NCBI RefSeq assembly: GCF_002157835.1
Contig: NZ_CP020809.1
Span: 682,001-746,000 of the forward strand
Length of the DNA stretch: 64,000 nucleotides
Direction: 5' to 3'
From: Mycobacterium dioxanotrophicus
Lineage (GTDB): Bacteria; Actinomycetota; Actinomycetes; Mycobacteriales; Mycobacteriaceae
Positions within the stretch are counted from its first letter, which is position 1; every line of letters starts with the position of its first letter. The position numbers and the translations under genes were made by a program. The notes under the pieces are model-generated. The model saw only the letters and a program-made list of their open reading frames with translations. It ran no database searches and was not told the DNA's origin. Below are positions 17,485 through 26,709 of this stretch, one piece after another.

Positions 17485-18687
17485 ATGGCGGGGATCGGCT
17501 TCGGCACGCTCGCCCTGATCGTCGTTATCGGGCTCATCGGCCCGGCGCTGGCGGCCGTGCCGCGGCTGCGGATCCCGGTGGTCATCGGCGAGCTGGGAGC
17601 CGGGATCATCTTCGGCAGAACCGGATTCGGCATCATCGACCACGCCGATCCGACGTTCTCACTGCTTGCCAACATCGGCTTCGCGTTGGTGATGTTTGTC
17701 GTCGGCACCCACGTCCCCGTGCGAGATACCGCGCTGCACAGTGCGATTCCCAAGGCACTGGCCCGCGCGGTGTTGGTGGGCGCGGTGGCCGCGGTCCTCG
17801 GTGTGGTGCTGTCCCGGTCGTTCGGCACCGGCCACGCGCTCATGTATGCCGTGCTGATGGCGTCGTCGTCGGCGGCGTTGGCCCTGCCGGTGATCGACGC
17901 GCTGCGGTTGCGGGGCCCGCAGGTGCTGTCGGTAACTGCACAGATCGCCATCGCCGACGCCGCATCGATTGTGTTGCTGCCCTTGGTGATCGACATCCAG
18001 CGGGCCCCTCGGGCGGCACTGGGGGCGCTCGCCATCGCCGGCTGCGCCGTCGTGCTGTTTCTGCTTCTGCGCGCCGGAGACCGGGCCGGCTACCGCAAAC
18101 GTCTGCACCACTATTCCGAGGACCACCAGTTCGCCCTCGAACTGCGGATCAGCCTGATCCTGCTGTTCACCCTCGCCGCCGTGGCCATCGCCACGCACGT
18201 CTCGATCATGCTGGCAGGATTCGCGCTCGGCCTGGTCATCTCGGCCATCGGCGAGCCACGCCGGCTGGCCCGGCAACTCTTCGGCATCACCGACGGGTTC
18301 TTCGGCCCGCTGTTCTTCGTCTGGCTGGGTGCATCACTGCAGGTCCGCGAGCTCGGTCAGAATCCCGCGCTCATCGTGCTCGGCGCCGGTCTGGGTTTCG
18401 GTGCCGTGCTGGCCCACGCCGCAGGCCGGTTGACGGGCCAGCCGTTGCCGCTCGCGGTGTTCTCCGCCGCTCAACTCGGGGTTCCGGTGGCCGCCGCGAC
18501 GCTGGGCACCGAACAGCATCTGCTGAAGCCGGGCGAGGGGTCGGCGATGATGCTCGGCGCGCTCATCACCATCGCCACGACGTCGGTCGCCGGAGCGCTG
18601 GCCGCCCGGTCAGCGGCCGCGAAGCGGCCACCGCCGGCCGGGCCGCCACCCAACGCGCCCCCGGCAGCGGCGCCGCCGACATCCTGA
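17485..18687 (+). CDS. Cation:proton antiporter, CPA2/Kef type
   Basis: 400 residues with about 12 hydrophobic segments; the family signature is IPVVIGELGAGIIFGRTGFG near residues 30-50, then LANIGFALVMFVVGTHV and an SSSAALALPVIDALRLRG segment of the Na+/H+ exchanger core. No C-terminal RCK/TrkA domain; the tail ends in a Pro/Ala-rich stretch. Probably exchanges K+ or Na+ for H+. Converges on modA with 2 bp between stops. Confidence 0.9.
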   Translation: MAGIGFGTLALIVVIGLIGPALAAVPRLRIPVVIGELGAGIIFGRTGFGIIDHADPTFSLLANIGFALVMFVVGTHVPVRDTALHSAIPKALARAVLVGAVAAVLGVVLSRSFGTGHALMYAVLMASSSAALALPVIDALRLRGPQVLSVTAQIAIADAASIVLLPLVIDIQRAPRAALGALAIAGCAVVLFLLLRAGDRAGYRKRLHHYSEDHQFALELRISLILLFTLAAVAIATHVSIMLAGFALGLVISAIGEPRRLARQLFGITDGFFGPLFFVWLGASLQVRELGQNPALIVLGAGLGFGAVLAHAAGRLTGQPLPLAVFSAAQLGVPVAAATLGTEQHLLKPGEGSAMMLGALITIATTSVAGALAARSAAAKRPPPAGPPPNAPPAAAPPTS

Positions 18688-18689
18688 AC

Positions 18690-19466
18690 TCAGGGTTTGG
18701 CGAACCCGGCTTTGGCAAGTGCCTTTTGTCCGGCCTCACCCGTGACCAGGTCGACGAAGCGTTGGGCCGCCGCGCTGTGCTTCGACTGCTTGAGCACCGC
18801 GATCGGGTAGGTGTTGACGGCCTGAGCGGCTTCGGGGAACGACACAGCGGTCACCTTGTCGCCCGCGCCGGCGGCGTCGGTGACATAGACGACGCCCGCA
18901 TCGGCTTGGCCCGTGGTGACCTTGTTGAGCACGTCGGTCACGGACGACTCCTCACTGACGGGCGCCAGCGTGACACCCATGGACTGCTCGACCTTCTGTG
19001 TCGCCCCGCCGCACGGCACCGGCGGGGCGCACACCACCACGCTGACCCCGGGTTTGGTCAGATCGCGAAATGACGTGATGCCCTTGGGGTTTCCCGGCGC
19101 TACCGCGATGGTCAGCGTGTTGGTGGCGAAGTTGACGGGGTTGCCTGCGAGCAGGCCCGCCTGGGCGGCCTTGTCCATGTTGCGCGTGTCGGCCGAGGCG
19201 AACACGTCCGCGGTGGCGCCCTGGGTGAGCTGCGTGACCAGGTCCGAGGACCCCGCGAAGGAGAACTCCACGGAGGAGCCAGGGTTGTCGGTCTTGTACT
19301 GGTCGGCGATGTCGGTGAACGCCGACTTCAGCGACGCCGCGGCGAACACCGTGATGGCATCGCCCGATGCGGACGAGCTCGGCGACGAGGCGGAGTTGGA
19401 CTGGCAGGCGGTGGCCACCGCCAGTGCCAGCACGCCGGCGACGGCCAGGGCACGCACACGGGTCAT
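18690..19466 (-). CDS. modA: Molybdate ABC transporter substrate-binding lipoprotein
   Basis: 258 residues. A signal peptide ends in a lipobox ATAC at about residue 21, so the mature protein is lipid-anchored outside the membrane. ITVFAAASLKSAFTDIA, FSFAGSSDLVTQLTQGATADVFASAD and GNPKGITSFRDL are ModA signatures. It overlaps the upstream TOBE/HTH gene by 4 bases. modB and modC do not follow: the next gene is the convergent antiporter. Confidence 0.92.
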   Translation of the reverse strand: MTRVRALAVAGVLALAVATACQSNSASSPSSSASGDAITVFAAASLKSAFTDIADQYKTDNPGSSVEFSFAGSSDLVTQLTQGATADVFASADTRNMDKAAQAGLLAGNPVNFATNTLTIAVAPGNPKGITSFRDLTKPGVSVVVCAPPVPCGGATQKVEQSMGVTLAPVSEESSVTDVLNKVTTGQADAGVVYVTDAAGAGDKVTAVSFPEAAQAVNTYPIAVLKQSKHSAAAQRFVDLVTGEAGQKALAKAGFAKP

Positions 19467-19870
19467 GAGATTCCTTTCGGGGTTTCCACGATCACGGTGG
19501 TGGCCTTGACCACCGCGACTGCCACGCTGCCGGGCTCGAGCCCGAGTTCACGTACCGACTGGCTGCTCATGAGCGACACCACCGTCAGCGGCCCGCACTG
19601 GATCTCCACCTGGGCCATCACGCCGTCGACGATGACGTCGGTGACCAGCCCGGCGAATCTGTTACGTGCCGAGCTCCCGATGCCCAACGGATCTTTAGGT
19701 GCCGCACTGGCATTGGCGCGCGCGAACGCCGCAAGGGCGGCGCCATCGAGCACCTTGCGGCCAGACGCGTCGAGTTCGGCGGTCAATGCGCCGTCATCGA
19801 TCCAGCGCCGCACGGTGTCGTCGCTGACCCCGAGCAGCTCGGCTGCTTCACGGATCCGGATGTACGGCAC
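19463..19870 (-). CDS. HTH (MerR/excisionase-like) + TOBE molybdate-binding regulator
   Basis: 135 residues. Residues 3-60 form a MerR/excisionase-type winged helix (IRIREAAELLGVSDDTVRRWIDDGALTAE). Residues ~68-132 are a Mop/TOBE domain (RNRFAGLVTDVIVDGVMAQVEIQ), which binds molybdate. It overlaps modA (ATGA) and probably regulates it in response to molybdate. Confidence 0.88.
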   Translation of the reverse strand: MPYIRIREAAELLGVSDDTVRRWIDDGALTAELDASGRKVLDGAALAAFARANASAAPKDPLGIGSSARNRFAGLVTDVIVDGVMAQVEIQCGPLTVVSLMSSQSVRELGLEPGSVAVAVVKATTVIVETPKGIS

Positions 19871-20936
19871 GGCGCCAGCCTAACGAGCCCCGTCAGGCCG
19901 AACAACCGTATCTGCGGGTAAAACTCCGGCATTTCTCCGCAGGCACGGCAACGGTGTGTCGCTTGGGATCATCCGAAGGCTCTGCAGCGCCGCCTCGGCG
20001 TCGTGGGCGGGCCCGCCGCCGGGCGGGCCCAGCCGGACTCGGTCAGGACCGCGGAGTTCATCCGTAACCCCGTCGGCTGGTTAACCAAGATCGACGGTGG
20101 TGACCGGAAAGTCGTGCAGGAAGTACAGTCGCGAGGAGTGTGAACGGCGGCTCCGACCGCGCTGTGCGCCGCAGTCCGGCCGCGTCCCGGCATACCGGGT
20201 CCGGTTGAGTCGAGATGCGCTGTGGTGCATGATCAATGAAGCTGTGCGACAGCCCACACTGTGGCGCGGGGCACATCCATGCGCGGCTGTGTCCCAAGGC
20301 ACACCGCCCGAGGGTGGATCAGTGCCCAGTCGCGGCGCAGCGGGATGCCGTAATCCGCCAATCGCGATCTTGTGATAATCGAATCATGTTGTCCACCAAG
20401 CAAATTGGTGACAGTTACGCCGCGTGCCAGCCTGCGTCACCGACGGAAACCGACCCCCGCTGGGCCGTCCTCGACTCGCTTCTGACGCGATAAGCGTTGG
20501 TGCACAATATGATCCACTCATATCAGAACTCTCGAGGTGGTCCCAGCCGGCGGCCGTCACGGGCTGCACATTGTTTGCTGGCGACGCTCGATGGGGTCCG
20601 TCGGGAGGGGTCTGGCGACGCGATTCGAGCCGGTGGGCGGGCGGCCTCCGGCGGGCCTCGCGGGTCGTTGTGTCACCGGCGACCGGCGGGTCCGGTGATT
20701 GTGGCTAAACCCAAGGTCAGGCCCGTCTACGTCGGGCCGGCGGGCGCTGTGCTCCCCGTAGACTGGCAGGCGCCCACGTATATCAAACGGTGGCCGGCCA
20801 CCCGCCGAATCCCCCGCGCTTGGAGCTCCGGCGGGCGGCGGAGAAATTCCCTTGCCCAACGCTCTTGCTCAAACGTTTCGGCGGGTGTTTACTAGCGGTA
20901 TACGAAGATTCCTACCACGAGACAAGGTGCATAAAT
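19871..20936. other. 1.07-kb non-coding stretch at the left boundary of the methylotrophy island
   Basis: No frame here reads like a known protein, and none shows consistent mycobacterial codon bias. Contents I can point to are an inverted repeat at 20390-20413, a short one around TATGATCCACTCATA (20508-20522), and the gmaS promoter/leader near the right end. It may be decayed sequence left where the island joined the core genome. Confidence 0.5.
20390..20413. promoter_or_regulatory. Inverted repeat TGTCCACCAA-N5-TTGGTGACA upstream of gmaS
   Basis: Arms pair with a single unpaired base (TGTC-CACCAA against TTGGTGACA). It lies 520 bp before the gmaS start in otherwise empty sequence. The TTGGT/ACCAA halves recall GntR/FadR-type operators, and such a regulator is encoded at 41.2 kb; binding is a guess. 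Confidence 0.35.
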
Positions 20937-22253
20937 ATGTCCCCTGACCTCGAACTTGCTACCCTGGCTGAACAGTCAGGAACGAAGTTCATTCTCGCAA
21001 TGTTTGTTGACTTGCGAGGGAAGCCCTGTGCCAAGCTGGTACCGGTCGAAGCCATCGACGAACTTACCAAGGAAGGCGTCGGCTTCGCCGGTTACGCCGC
21101 CGGGGCCATGGGGCAGGAGCCTAAAGACCCCGATCTGATCGCCGTTCCCGATCCGGTGTCGTTCACCCCGATCCCCTTCGTCAAGGAAGGGCTGGCGCTG
21201 GTCCACTGCGACGTTTACGTCGAAGGCAAGCTGTGGCCGTACGCCCCCCGCAACATCCTCAAGGCCATGATCAAGCGCGCCGCCGAAGCCGGCTTCGAGC
21301 CGTGGATGGGCGCTGAGGTCGAGTACTACCTGCTCAACCGCGACGCTGATGGCACGCTGCACACCGCGGACAAGAACGACCTGGCCGCGAACCCCTGTTA
21401 CGACGTGCGTGGCCTGACCCGTATGTACGACCACCTCTCGGGCATCTCCAAGGCGATGAACCAGCTCGGCTGGTCCAACTACGCCAACGACCACGAAGAC
21501 GGCAACGGGCAGTTCGAACAGAACTTCCAGTACGCCGAAGCTCTCGTCACCGCCGACCGCGTCGTGACGCTGCGCTACCTGCTGGCGATGAGCGCCGAAG
21601 AACGCGGCATGATCGCCACCTTCATGCCGAAGCCGTTCTCGGACCGCACCGGCAGCGGTCTGCACTTCCACATCTCGCTGACCAGCGGCGGCACCCCGGT
21701 GTTCCCGACCGACGAGGATCCCCGTGGCCTCGGTCTGTCGGAGACCGCCTACCACTTCATCGGCGGCATCCTGGAACACGCGAGTGCCCTGCAGGCTGTT
21801 ATCGCGCCGACCGTGAACTCTTACAAGCGCACTCGTGCGGTTGCGGTGACATCGGGTTCGTCCTGGGCGCCGAACAGCCCCACCTTCGGTGGCAACGACC
21901 GCACCCACTACATCCGCATCCCCGACAACCAGCGCATCGAGCTGCGCGGCGGTTGCGGATCGGCCAACCCGTACCTCGCGGCCGCGGCCGCGATCGGTGC
22001 TGGCCTTTACGGTGTCGCCAACAAGGTGGACCCGGGCGAGCTGGGGGCGCAGGCTACCCACCGCCCCGCGCTGCCCGCGACGCTGATTCACGCCGTGGAG
22101 ACGCTGGAGTCCGACCCGGTGATGATGGAGGTTCTCAACGCAGCCGGTGATGGTGTGGCCGAGTACTTCACGAACCTCAAGCGCGATGAGTTTTTCGCGT
22201 ACCACAGCCAGGTTAGTTCCTGGGAAATCGATCAGTACCTGACGGCATTTTAA
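20937..22253 (+). CDS. gmaS: Gamma-glutamylmethylamide synthetase (type III glutamine synthetase-like)
   Basis: 438 residues, the GlnT/GmaS length. Glutamine synthetase catalytic signatures are present: the metal-binding GAEVEYYLL, DHEDGNGQFEQNF, GSGLHFHISL, and the substrate/arginine region NQRIELRGG. It ligates methylamine to glutamate with ATP to give gamma-glutamylmethylamide, the entry step of the N-methylglutamate pathway. This assignment rests on the immediate mgsABC neighbours, since GlnT-type sequence alone also fits a glutamine synthetase. ATG 20937 has a weak AAGG site; nearby in-frame starts upstream lack support. First gene of a four-gene operon. Confidence 0.87.
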   Translation: MSPDLELATLAEQSGTKFILAMFVDLRGKPCAKLVPVEAIDELTKEGVGFAGYAAGAMGQEPKDPDLIAVPDPVSFTPIPFVKEGLALVHCDVYVEGKLWPYAPRNILKAMIKRAAEAGFEPWMGAEVEYYLLNRDADGTLHTADKNDLAANPCYDVRGLTRMYDHLSGISKAMNQLGWSNYANDHEDGNGQFEQNFQYAEALVTADRVVTLRYLLAMSAEERGMIATFMPKPFSDRTGSGLHFHISLTSGGTPVFPTDEDPRGLGLSETAYHFIGGILEHASALQAVIAPTVNSYKRTRAVAVTSGSSWAPNSPTFGGNDRTHYIRIPDNQRIELRGGCGSANPYLAAAAAIGAGLYGVANKVDPGELGAQATHRPALPATLIHAVETLESDPVMMEVLNAAGDGVAEYFTNLKRDEFFAYHSQVSSWEIDQYLTAF

Positions 22254-22268
22254 GAAGGGAGACCAACA

Positions 22269-23165
22269 ATGTGCGGAATTGTGGGGCTGCATCTGCGCAA
22301 CCCCGAACTGTATCCGAGGCTGGGCGAACTGCTCACCGGGATGTTGTGCGAAATGTCCGACCGCGGAATGGATTCAGCGGGTGTGGCCGTCTACGGCGAC
22401 CCCAACTGGACGCCCGCCGGACAGGGCGCCGTGTCGCTGCTGGAGATTGACGCCCCGGCTGACGAGGTTGCGGCTGCCGTCAGTGAAAAGGCGGGCGTCG
22501 CCGTCAACGTGCGCATCCTCGATGCGACCTACCTGTTGACCGCTGCGATCGACTCCGACGCGCTGCTCGCCGCTGCTCGCGAGGCCCTCCCCAACGCGCT
22601 GGTCGTCGGCTTCGGCTCCGACCTCGCCGTGCTCAAGGGCGTCGGAGCTCCGCGGACCCTCGCGGAGGCATGGGGCTTGCCGAAGGCTCAGGGTTGGCAG
22701 GGTGTGGGGCATACCCGCATGGCCACCGAGTCCGCGGTCACCCCGGCCGGCTGCCACCCCTACGCGGTGGGCACCGGTCAGTGCCTGGTGCACAACGGCT
22801 CGTTCTCGAACCACGCCACCGTGCGCCGGGATCTGCGCCGCGAAGGCGTGACCTTCGACAGCGAGAACGACACCGAGGTGGGCGCCCGTTTCGTGGCACA
22901 CCAGCTCGCCCAGGGTCGTGACGTCGAAACCGCGCTGAAGGAACTGTGCGCAACCTTCGACGGGTTCTACACCCTGCTGGTGTCGAACCATGACTCGTTC
23001 GCAGTCGTGCGCGACGCGATCTCGTGCAAGCCTGCCGTGATCGCCGAGACCCCCGACTGGGTCGCGATGGCGAGCGAGTACCGCGCCCTGGCACATCTGC
23101 CGGGTGTCGAGAACGCAAAGATCTGGGAACCGGAGCCCGAGGTGGTGTACGCATGGAGCCGTTGA
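22269..23165 (+). CDS. mgsA: N-methylglutamate synthase subunit A (class II glutamine amidotransferase domain)
   Basis: 298 residues, starting MCGIVGLHLRN: Cys2 is the N-terminal nucleophile of class II amidotransferases. GVGHTRMATESAVTPAGCHPY and LVHNGSFSNH are the usual glutamine-binding loops, and a second NDTE element follows. In N-methylglutamate synthase this domain takes the N-methylated amide (gamma-glutamylmethylamide) in place of glutamine. Good GAAGGGAG ribosome site; 15 bp after gmaS; overlaps mgsB by 13 bases. The three glutamate-synthase-like domains are separate polypeptides, as in MgsABC. Confidence 0.9.
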   Translation: MCGIVGLHLRNPELYPRLGELLTGMLCEMSDRGMDSAGVAVYGDPNWTPAGQGAVSLLEIDAPADEVAAAVSEKAGVAVNVRILDATYLLTAAIDSDALLAAAREALPNALVVGFGSDLAVLKGVGAPRTLAEAWGLPKAQGWQGVGHTRMATESAVTPAGCHPYAVGTGQCLVHNGSFSNHATVRRDLRREGVTFDSENDTEVGARFVAHQLAQGRDVETALKELCATFDGFYTLLVSNHDSFAVVRDAISCKPAVIAETPDWVAMASEYRALAHLPGVENAKIWEPEPEVVYAWSR

Positions 23166-23836
23166 CATTCGACCTGGAGAAGACGCCGCTGCGGGAGGTC
23201 AACACCGCCCTGCATGCAGCGGATCTGTCCGGCGAGTTCCTCATCAAGAACCCGGCCGGGGCGCACAACGTCGCGGTTGGTGTCAATGCACCGGTGAAGA
23301 TCACGGTTGACGGACACCTGGGCTACTACGGCGCGGGTATGAACCAGCAGGCCGAGATCACCATCAACGGAAACGCCGGCACCGGTGTCGCCGAGAACAT
23401 GATGAGCGGCACCGTGTGGGTCAAGGGCAACGCCTCTCAGTCCGCGGGTGCGACCGCGCACGGAGGCCTGCTCGTGATCGAGGGCAACGCCTCGGCACGG
23501 TGCGGTATCTCGATGAAGGGCGTCGACATCGTGGTGGGCGGCAGCGTCGGCCACATGAGTGCCTTCATGGCGCAGGCCGGCCGCCTGGTCATCCGCGGCG
23601 ACGCGGGTGAAGCGCTCGGTGACTCGATCTACGAGACGCGAATCTACCTGCGCGGCAACGCCGCATCACTGGGCGCCGACTGTATCGCCAAGGAGATGCG
23701 GGCCGAGCACCACGAGGAGCTCGCCAAGTTGCTCAAGGCGGCAGGGTTCGAGGATGACGACACTGCCTCCTACACGCGGTACGGGTCTGCCCGCAACCTC
23801 TACCACTTCAAAGTCGACAACGCCGGAGCATACTGA
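23153..23836 (+). CDS. mgsB: N-methylglutamate synthase subunit B (GXGXG beta-helix domain)
   Basis: 227 residues from ATG 23153. The central ~140 residues are a right-handed beta-helix with repeated glycine turns (GHLGYYGAGMNQQ, NGNAGTGVAENM, KGNASQSAGAT, EGNASARCGIS, GDAGEALGDS), the GXGXG domain of glutamate synthases. It provides the structural scaffold between the amidotransferase and FMN domains. The stop overlaps the mgsC start (TGATG). Confidence 0.9.
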   Translation: MEPLTFDLEKTPLREVNTALHAADLSGEFLIKNPAGAHNVAVGVNAPVKITVDGHLGYYGAGMNQQAEITINGNAGTGVAENMMSGTVWVKGNASQSAGATAHGGLLVIEGNASARCGISMKGVDIVVGGSVGHMSAFMAQAGRLVIRGDAGEALGDSIYETRIYLRGNAASLGADCIAKEMRAEHHEELAKLLKAAGFEDDDTASYTRYGSARNLYHFKVDNAGAY

Positions 23837-25170
23837 TGAGTCAAACAGACGACGACCGGGCCAGGCTCGGCCTGCGTGAGTCCGCCACCTTTGACCGGAC
23901 CACCATCGCCGCCATCCAACAGGCCGCCAACACGGGTATCTACGACATCCGTGGCTGGGGCGCCAAGCGCAAGCTGCCGCACTTCGACGACCTGCTGTTC
24001 CTTGGCGCGTCGGTTTCGCGTTACCCCCTCGAGGGCTACCGCGAGAAGTGCTCCACCAACATTGTGCTGGGCGACCGGTTCGCGAAATACCCGCTGCAGC
24101 TTGACATTCCGATCACCATCGCAGGCATGAGCTTCGGTGCGCTGTCCGGACGTGCCAAGGAGGCCCTGGGCCGTGGCGCCAGCGCGGTGGGCACCTCCAC
24201 CACGACTGGTGACGGTGGTATGACTCCGGAAGAGCGGGGTCAGTCGAAGCACCTGGTGTACCAGTACCTCCCGTCGCGCTACGGCATGAACCCCGATGAT
24301 CTGCGTAAAGCGGACGCCATCGAGGTCGTGCTCGGACAGGGCGCCAAGCCGGGTGGCGGCGGCATGCTGCTGGGTCAGAAGATCTCCGAGCGTGTTGCCG
24401 GCATGCGTACCCTCCCGCAGGGTATCGACCAGCGTTCGGCGTCGCGGCATCCCGACTGGACCGGCCCGGATGACCTGGCCATCAAGATCGCGGAAATCCG
24501 TGAGATCACCGACTGGGAAAAGCCGATCTACGTCAAGGTGGGTGCTACCCGCACGTACTACGACGTGAAGCTGGCCGTCGCTGCCGGTGCCGATGTGGTC
24601 GTCGTCGACGGCATGCAGGGCGGTACCGCGGCAACCCAGGAAGTGTTCATCGAGCACATCGGTATTCCTACGCTGGCCGCGATTCCGCTGGCAGTGCGGG
24701 CGCTGCAGGAGCTGGGCATGCACCGCAAGGTGCAGCTCATCGTCTCCGGCGGCATCCGCAACGGTGCCGACGTGGCCAAGGCGTTGGCGCTGGGCGCCGA
24801 CGCGGTGGCGATCGGAACCGCTGCGTTGATCGCCCTCGGCGACAACGATCCTCGGTACGCCGCTGAGTACGAGAAGCTGGGCAGTGCTGCCGGTTTCTAC
24901 GACGACTTCCAGGACGGGAAGGATCCGACGGGCATCAGCACGCAGGATCCCGAGCTGGCCGCCCGCTTCGACCCCGTCGAGGGTGGGCGCCGGTTGGCGA
25001 ATTACCTGCGGGTGCTGACCATGGAACTCCAGGTCGTCGCACGCGCTTGCGGTAAGGCTCACGTCAACCACCTGGAGCCCGAGGACATGGTGGCCTTGAC
25101 GGTCGAGGCTGCGGCGATGTCTCGCATCCCGCTCGCCGGGACCTCGTGGATCCCGGGAACGGCCTACTGA
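23836..25170 (+). CDS. mgsC: N-methylglutamate synthase subunit C (FMN-binding glutamate synthase domain)
   Basis: 444 residues. The FMN-barrel signatures of glutamate synthase are present: ITIAGMSFGALSGRAKEALGRGAS, GQGAKPGGGGMLLGQKI, VKVGATRTYYDVKLAVAAGAD, DGMQGGTAATQEV and VSGGIRNGADVAKALALGADAVAIG. It should transfer methylamine released from gamma-glutamylmethylamide to 2-oxoglutarate. In ordinary GltB the segment before GI(A/S)TQDPEL carries the Fe-S cysteines; here it is FYDDFQDGKDPTGISTQDPEL with no cysteine. A perfect hairpin terminator follows. Confidence 0.9.
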   Translation: MSQTDDDRARLGLRESATFDRTTIAAIQQAANTGIYDIRGWGAKRKLPHFDDLLFLGASVSRYPLEGYREKCSTNIVLGDRFAKYPLQLDIPITIAGMSFGALSGRAKEALGRGASAVGTSTTTGDGGMTPEERGQSKHLVYQYLPSRYGMNPDDLRKADAIEVVLGQGAKPGGGGMLLGQKISERVAGMRTLPQGIDQRSASRHPDWTGPDDLAIKIAEIREITDWEKPIYVKVGATRTYYDVKLAVAAGADVVVVDGMQGGTAATQEVFIEHIGIPTLAAIPLAVRALQELGMHRKVQLIVSGGIRNGADVAKALALGADAVAIGTAALIALGDNDPRYAAEYEKLGSAAGFYDDFQDGKDPTGISTQDPELAARFDPVEGGRRLANYLRVLTMELQVVARACGKAHVNHLEPEDMVALTVEAAAMSRIPLAGTSWIPGTAY

Positions 25171-25184
25171 GTCAAGCAAGGTTT

Positions 25185-25224
25185 GGTGGTTTCACCGTCC
25201 GGAATCCCGGACGGTGAAACCACC
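25185..25224 (+). terminator. Terminator of the gmaS-mgsABC operon
   Basis: Perfect 18-bp stem (GGTGGTTTCACCGTCCGG) with a 4-base AATC loop, 14 bp after the mgsC stop and without a U-tract, the usual mycobacterial form. Confidence 0.85.
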
Positions 25225-25509
25225 GCCTTCGGCGCTCGCCTCGCCTCGCGTCGCGAACGTGATCTATGAATATGGTTGCGGTGGAACGCAATTGAGCGGA
25301 TCCGGAGATGGTGGGGCGAGTTCTCCGGGGCCGGTGCGTTTCGCAGGGGGAGCATTTGTCGGCAGCGCCTGGCGCCGTCTTGACGGAAGTTTCCCGAACT
25401 ATGCTGCACGATCCCTTGTCGCCCCTAACCTGTGCCGTCGGCGATGAGGGGATAGACGCGTGCGTACCAGCTTTACCGCGGCGGTAGTCCCAGAAACTAC
25501 AGTGAACTG
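25225..25509. other. Intergenic stretch before the XRE-cupin regulator
   Basis: 285 bp with no gene. AT-richer sequence around 25258-25290 and 25490-25510 may hold the promoter of the regulator gene; I see no clear operator. Confidence 0.4.
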
Positions 25510-26157
25510 GTGACCGAAGCCCCGCTTTTGCGTAACGTCTCGGGCATCGCGAGGGATCGCGGTCCGGACGAGTCGATCGAGGAACTCGAACTCGAGACGG
25601 CTATTGCCAGGAATGTCCGGCAGCTGCGCCAGCAGCAGGGGCTGACCCTCGGCGAAATGGCTGCCACGGTGGGCATCTCGAAAGCGATGCTGTCCAAGAT
25701 CGAAAATGCCCAGACCTCGTGCAGTCTGTCGACGCTGTCGCTGCTTGCCAAAGGCCTGGATGTGCCCGTGACGTCGCTGTTCCGCGGTTCGGACATGGCA
25801 CGGCCTGCCGCATTCGTCGAAGCCGGCACCGGCGCACGTATCGCGCGGGACGGCACGCGCGAAGGGCACGAGTATCAGCTGCTGGGCTCGCTGCGCGGCG
25901 AGCACAAGCGGCTGGAATGCCTGCACGTGACGCTGACGGGCAAGAGCCGCACCTATCCGCTGTTTCAACACCCGGGTACCGAATTCATCTACATGCTCGA
26001 AGGCGTGATGGATTACAGCCACAGCCGCTCGGTGTACCGGTTGCACCCCGGCGACTCGCTGTTGATCGACGGCGAAGGTACGCACGGGCCCGTGGACCTG
26101 ATTCAGATGCCCATCAGTTTCCTATCGGTGATCACCTTCCCGGATTCACACGTTTAG
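25510..26157 (+). CDS. XRE-family regulator with C-terminal cupin sensor domain
   Basis: 215 residues from GTG 25510. Residues ~33-90 are an XRE helix-turn-helix (NVRQLRQQQGLTLGEMAATVGISKAMLSKIENAQ). Residues ~110-210 form a cupin-2 barrel with FQHPGTEFIYMLEGVMDYSH and YRLHPGDSLLIDGEG. Such regulators sense a small ligand through the cupin. It directly follows gmaS-mgsABC on the same strand and is the best candidate to control it, but has its own promoter space. Confidence 0.88.
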   Translation: MTEAPLLRNVSGIARDRGPDESIEELELETAIARNVRQLRQQQGLTLGEMAATVGISKAMLSKIENAQTSCSLSTLSLLAKGLDVPVTSLFRGSDMARPAAFVEAGTGARIARDGTREGHEYQLLGSLRGEHKRLECLHVTLTGKSRTYPLFQHPGTEFIYMLEGVMDYSHSRSVYRLHPGDSLLIDGEGTHGPVDLIQMPISFLSVITFPDSHV

Positions 26158-26177
26158 GAACCCCTGACGCGGCGCGT

Positions 26178-26683
26178 CTAACGTGCGACGGCCGAGGTGA
26201 TGGCCTGTGCCGCATGGACATTCGCGTCATGCAGGATTCCTCGAAGGTCATCCAGGCCGACCGATCGCAGACTCCGATCCGCCCCGCGGTCCAGCAGGTC
26301 GCGGGTCCTCAGTGCCTGTAGCAACCCGGCCACGAAGGCGTCCTCCCACTCGGCCCGATCGGTGACCGCGGCCCGATGCCCGCGCACGCGCACGGATCCG
26401 CCTCGGATGTAGCCCGTTGCTGCTGTGTCGCGATGGGTGACGATCAGGATCGCCGGCCCCCGAGACATCAACCAGCGGATCGCGTCGCCCGGGCGATCGC
26501 CCGGACGCAGCCAGGTCAGGTCGTCATCGCTCAGCTTGACGATGTCGCTGCGCGAGAGCATGTCGTCGATTCGGGCGATTGACGTGTCCCGAGGGGCCGT
26601 CCAGGCCCCGCAGCGCACGATCCGATGGTCCGCGCCGAACGTGGTCAGCCGGGTCGCCCTGGGGGCCGCAGAGGCCGTTCTGA
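26178..26683 (-). pseudogene. PfkB-family carbohydrate kinase fragment, degraded
   Basis: The minus-strand reading gives RSDIVKLSDDDLTWLRPGD and IRWLMSRGPAILIVTHRD, typical of the second half of PfkB sugar kinases, and DAFVAGLLQAL where the C-terminal motif ends. The catalytic DTVGAGDAF motif has decayed to DRAEWEDAF, and the N-terminal substrate-binding part and the middle are missing. The upstream side is cut by the IS21 element at 26684; the frame continues on the other side of the element into a short unrelated-looking ORF. Non-functional. Confidence 0.7.
26680..26683. repeat. Left target-site duplication CTGA of the IS21 element
   Basis: Matches CTGA at 29360-29363 directly outside the right terminal repeat. 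Four bases is within the range reported for IS21-family elements. Confidence 0.75.
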
Positions 26684-26709
26684 TGATGGCGCTAAGTGAA
26701 AGTGCTCAG
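26684..26709. repeat. IS21 left terminal inverted repeat
   Basis: TGATGGCGCTAAGTGAAAGT and onward; pairs with the right end at 29334-29359 over the first 12 bases and again at the last CAG. Confidence 0.8.
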
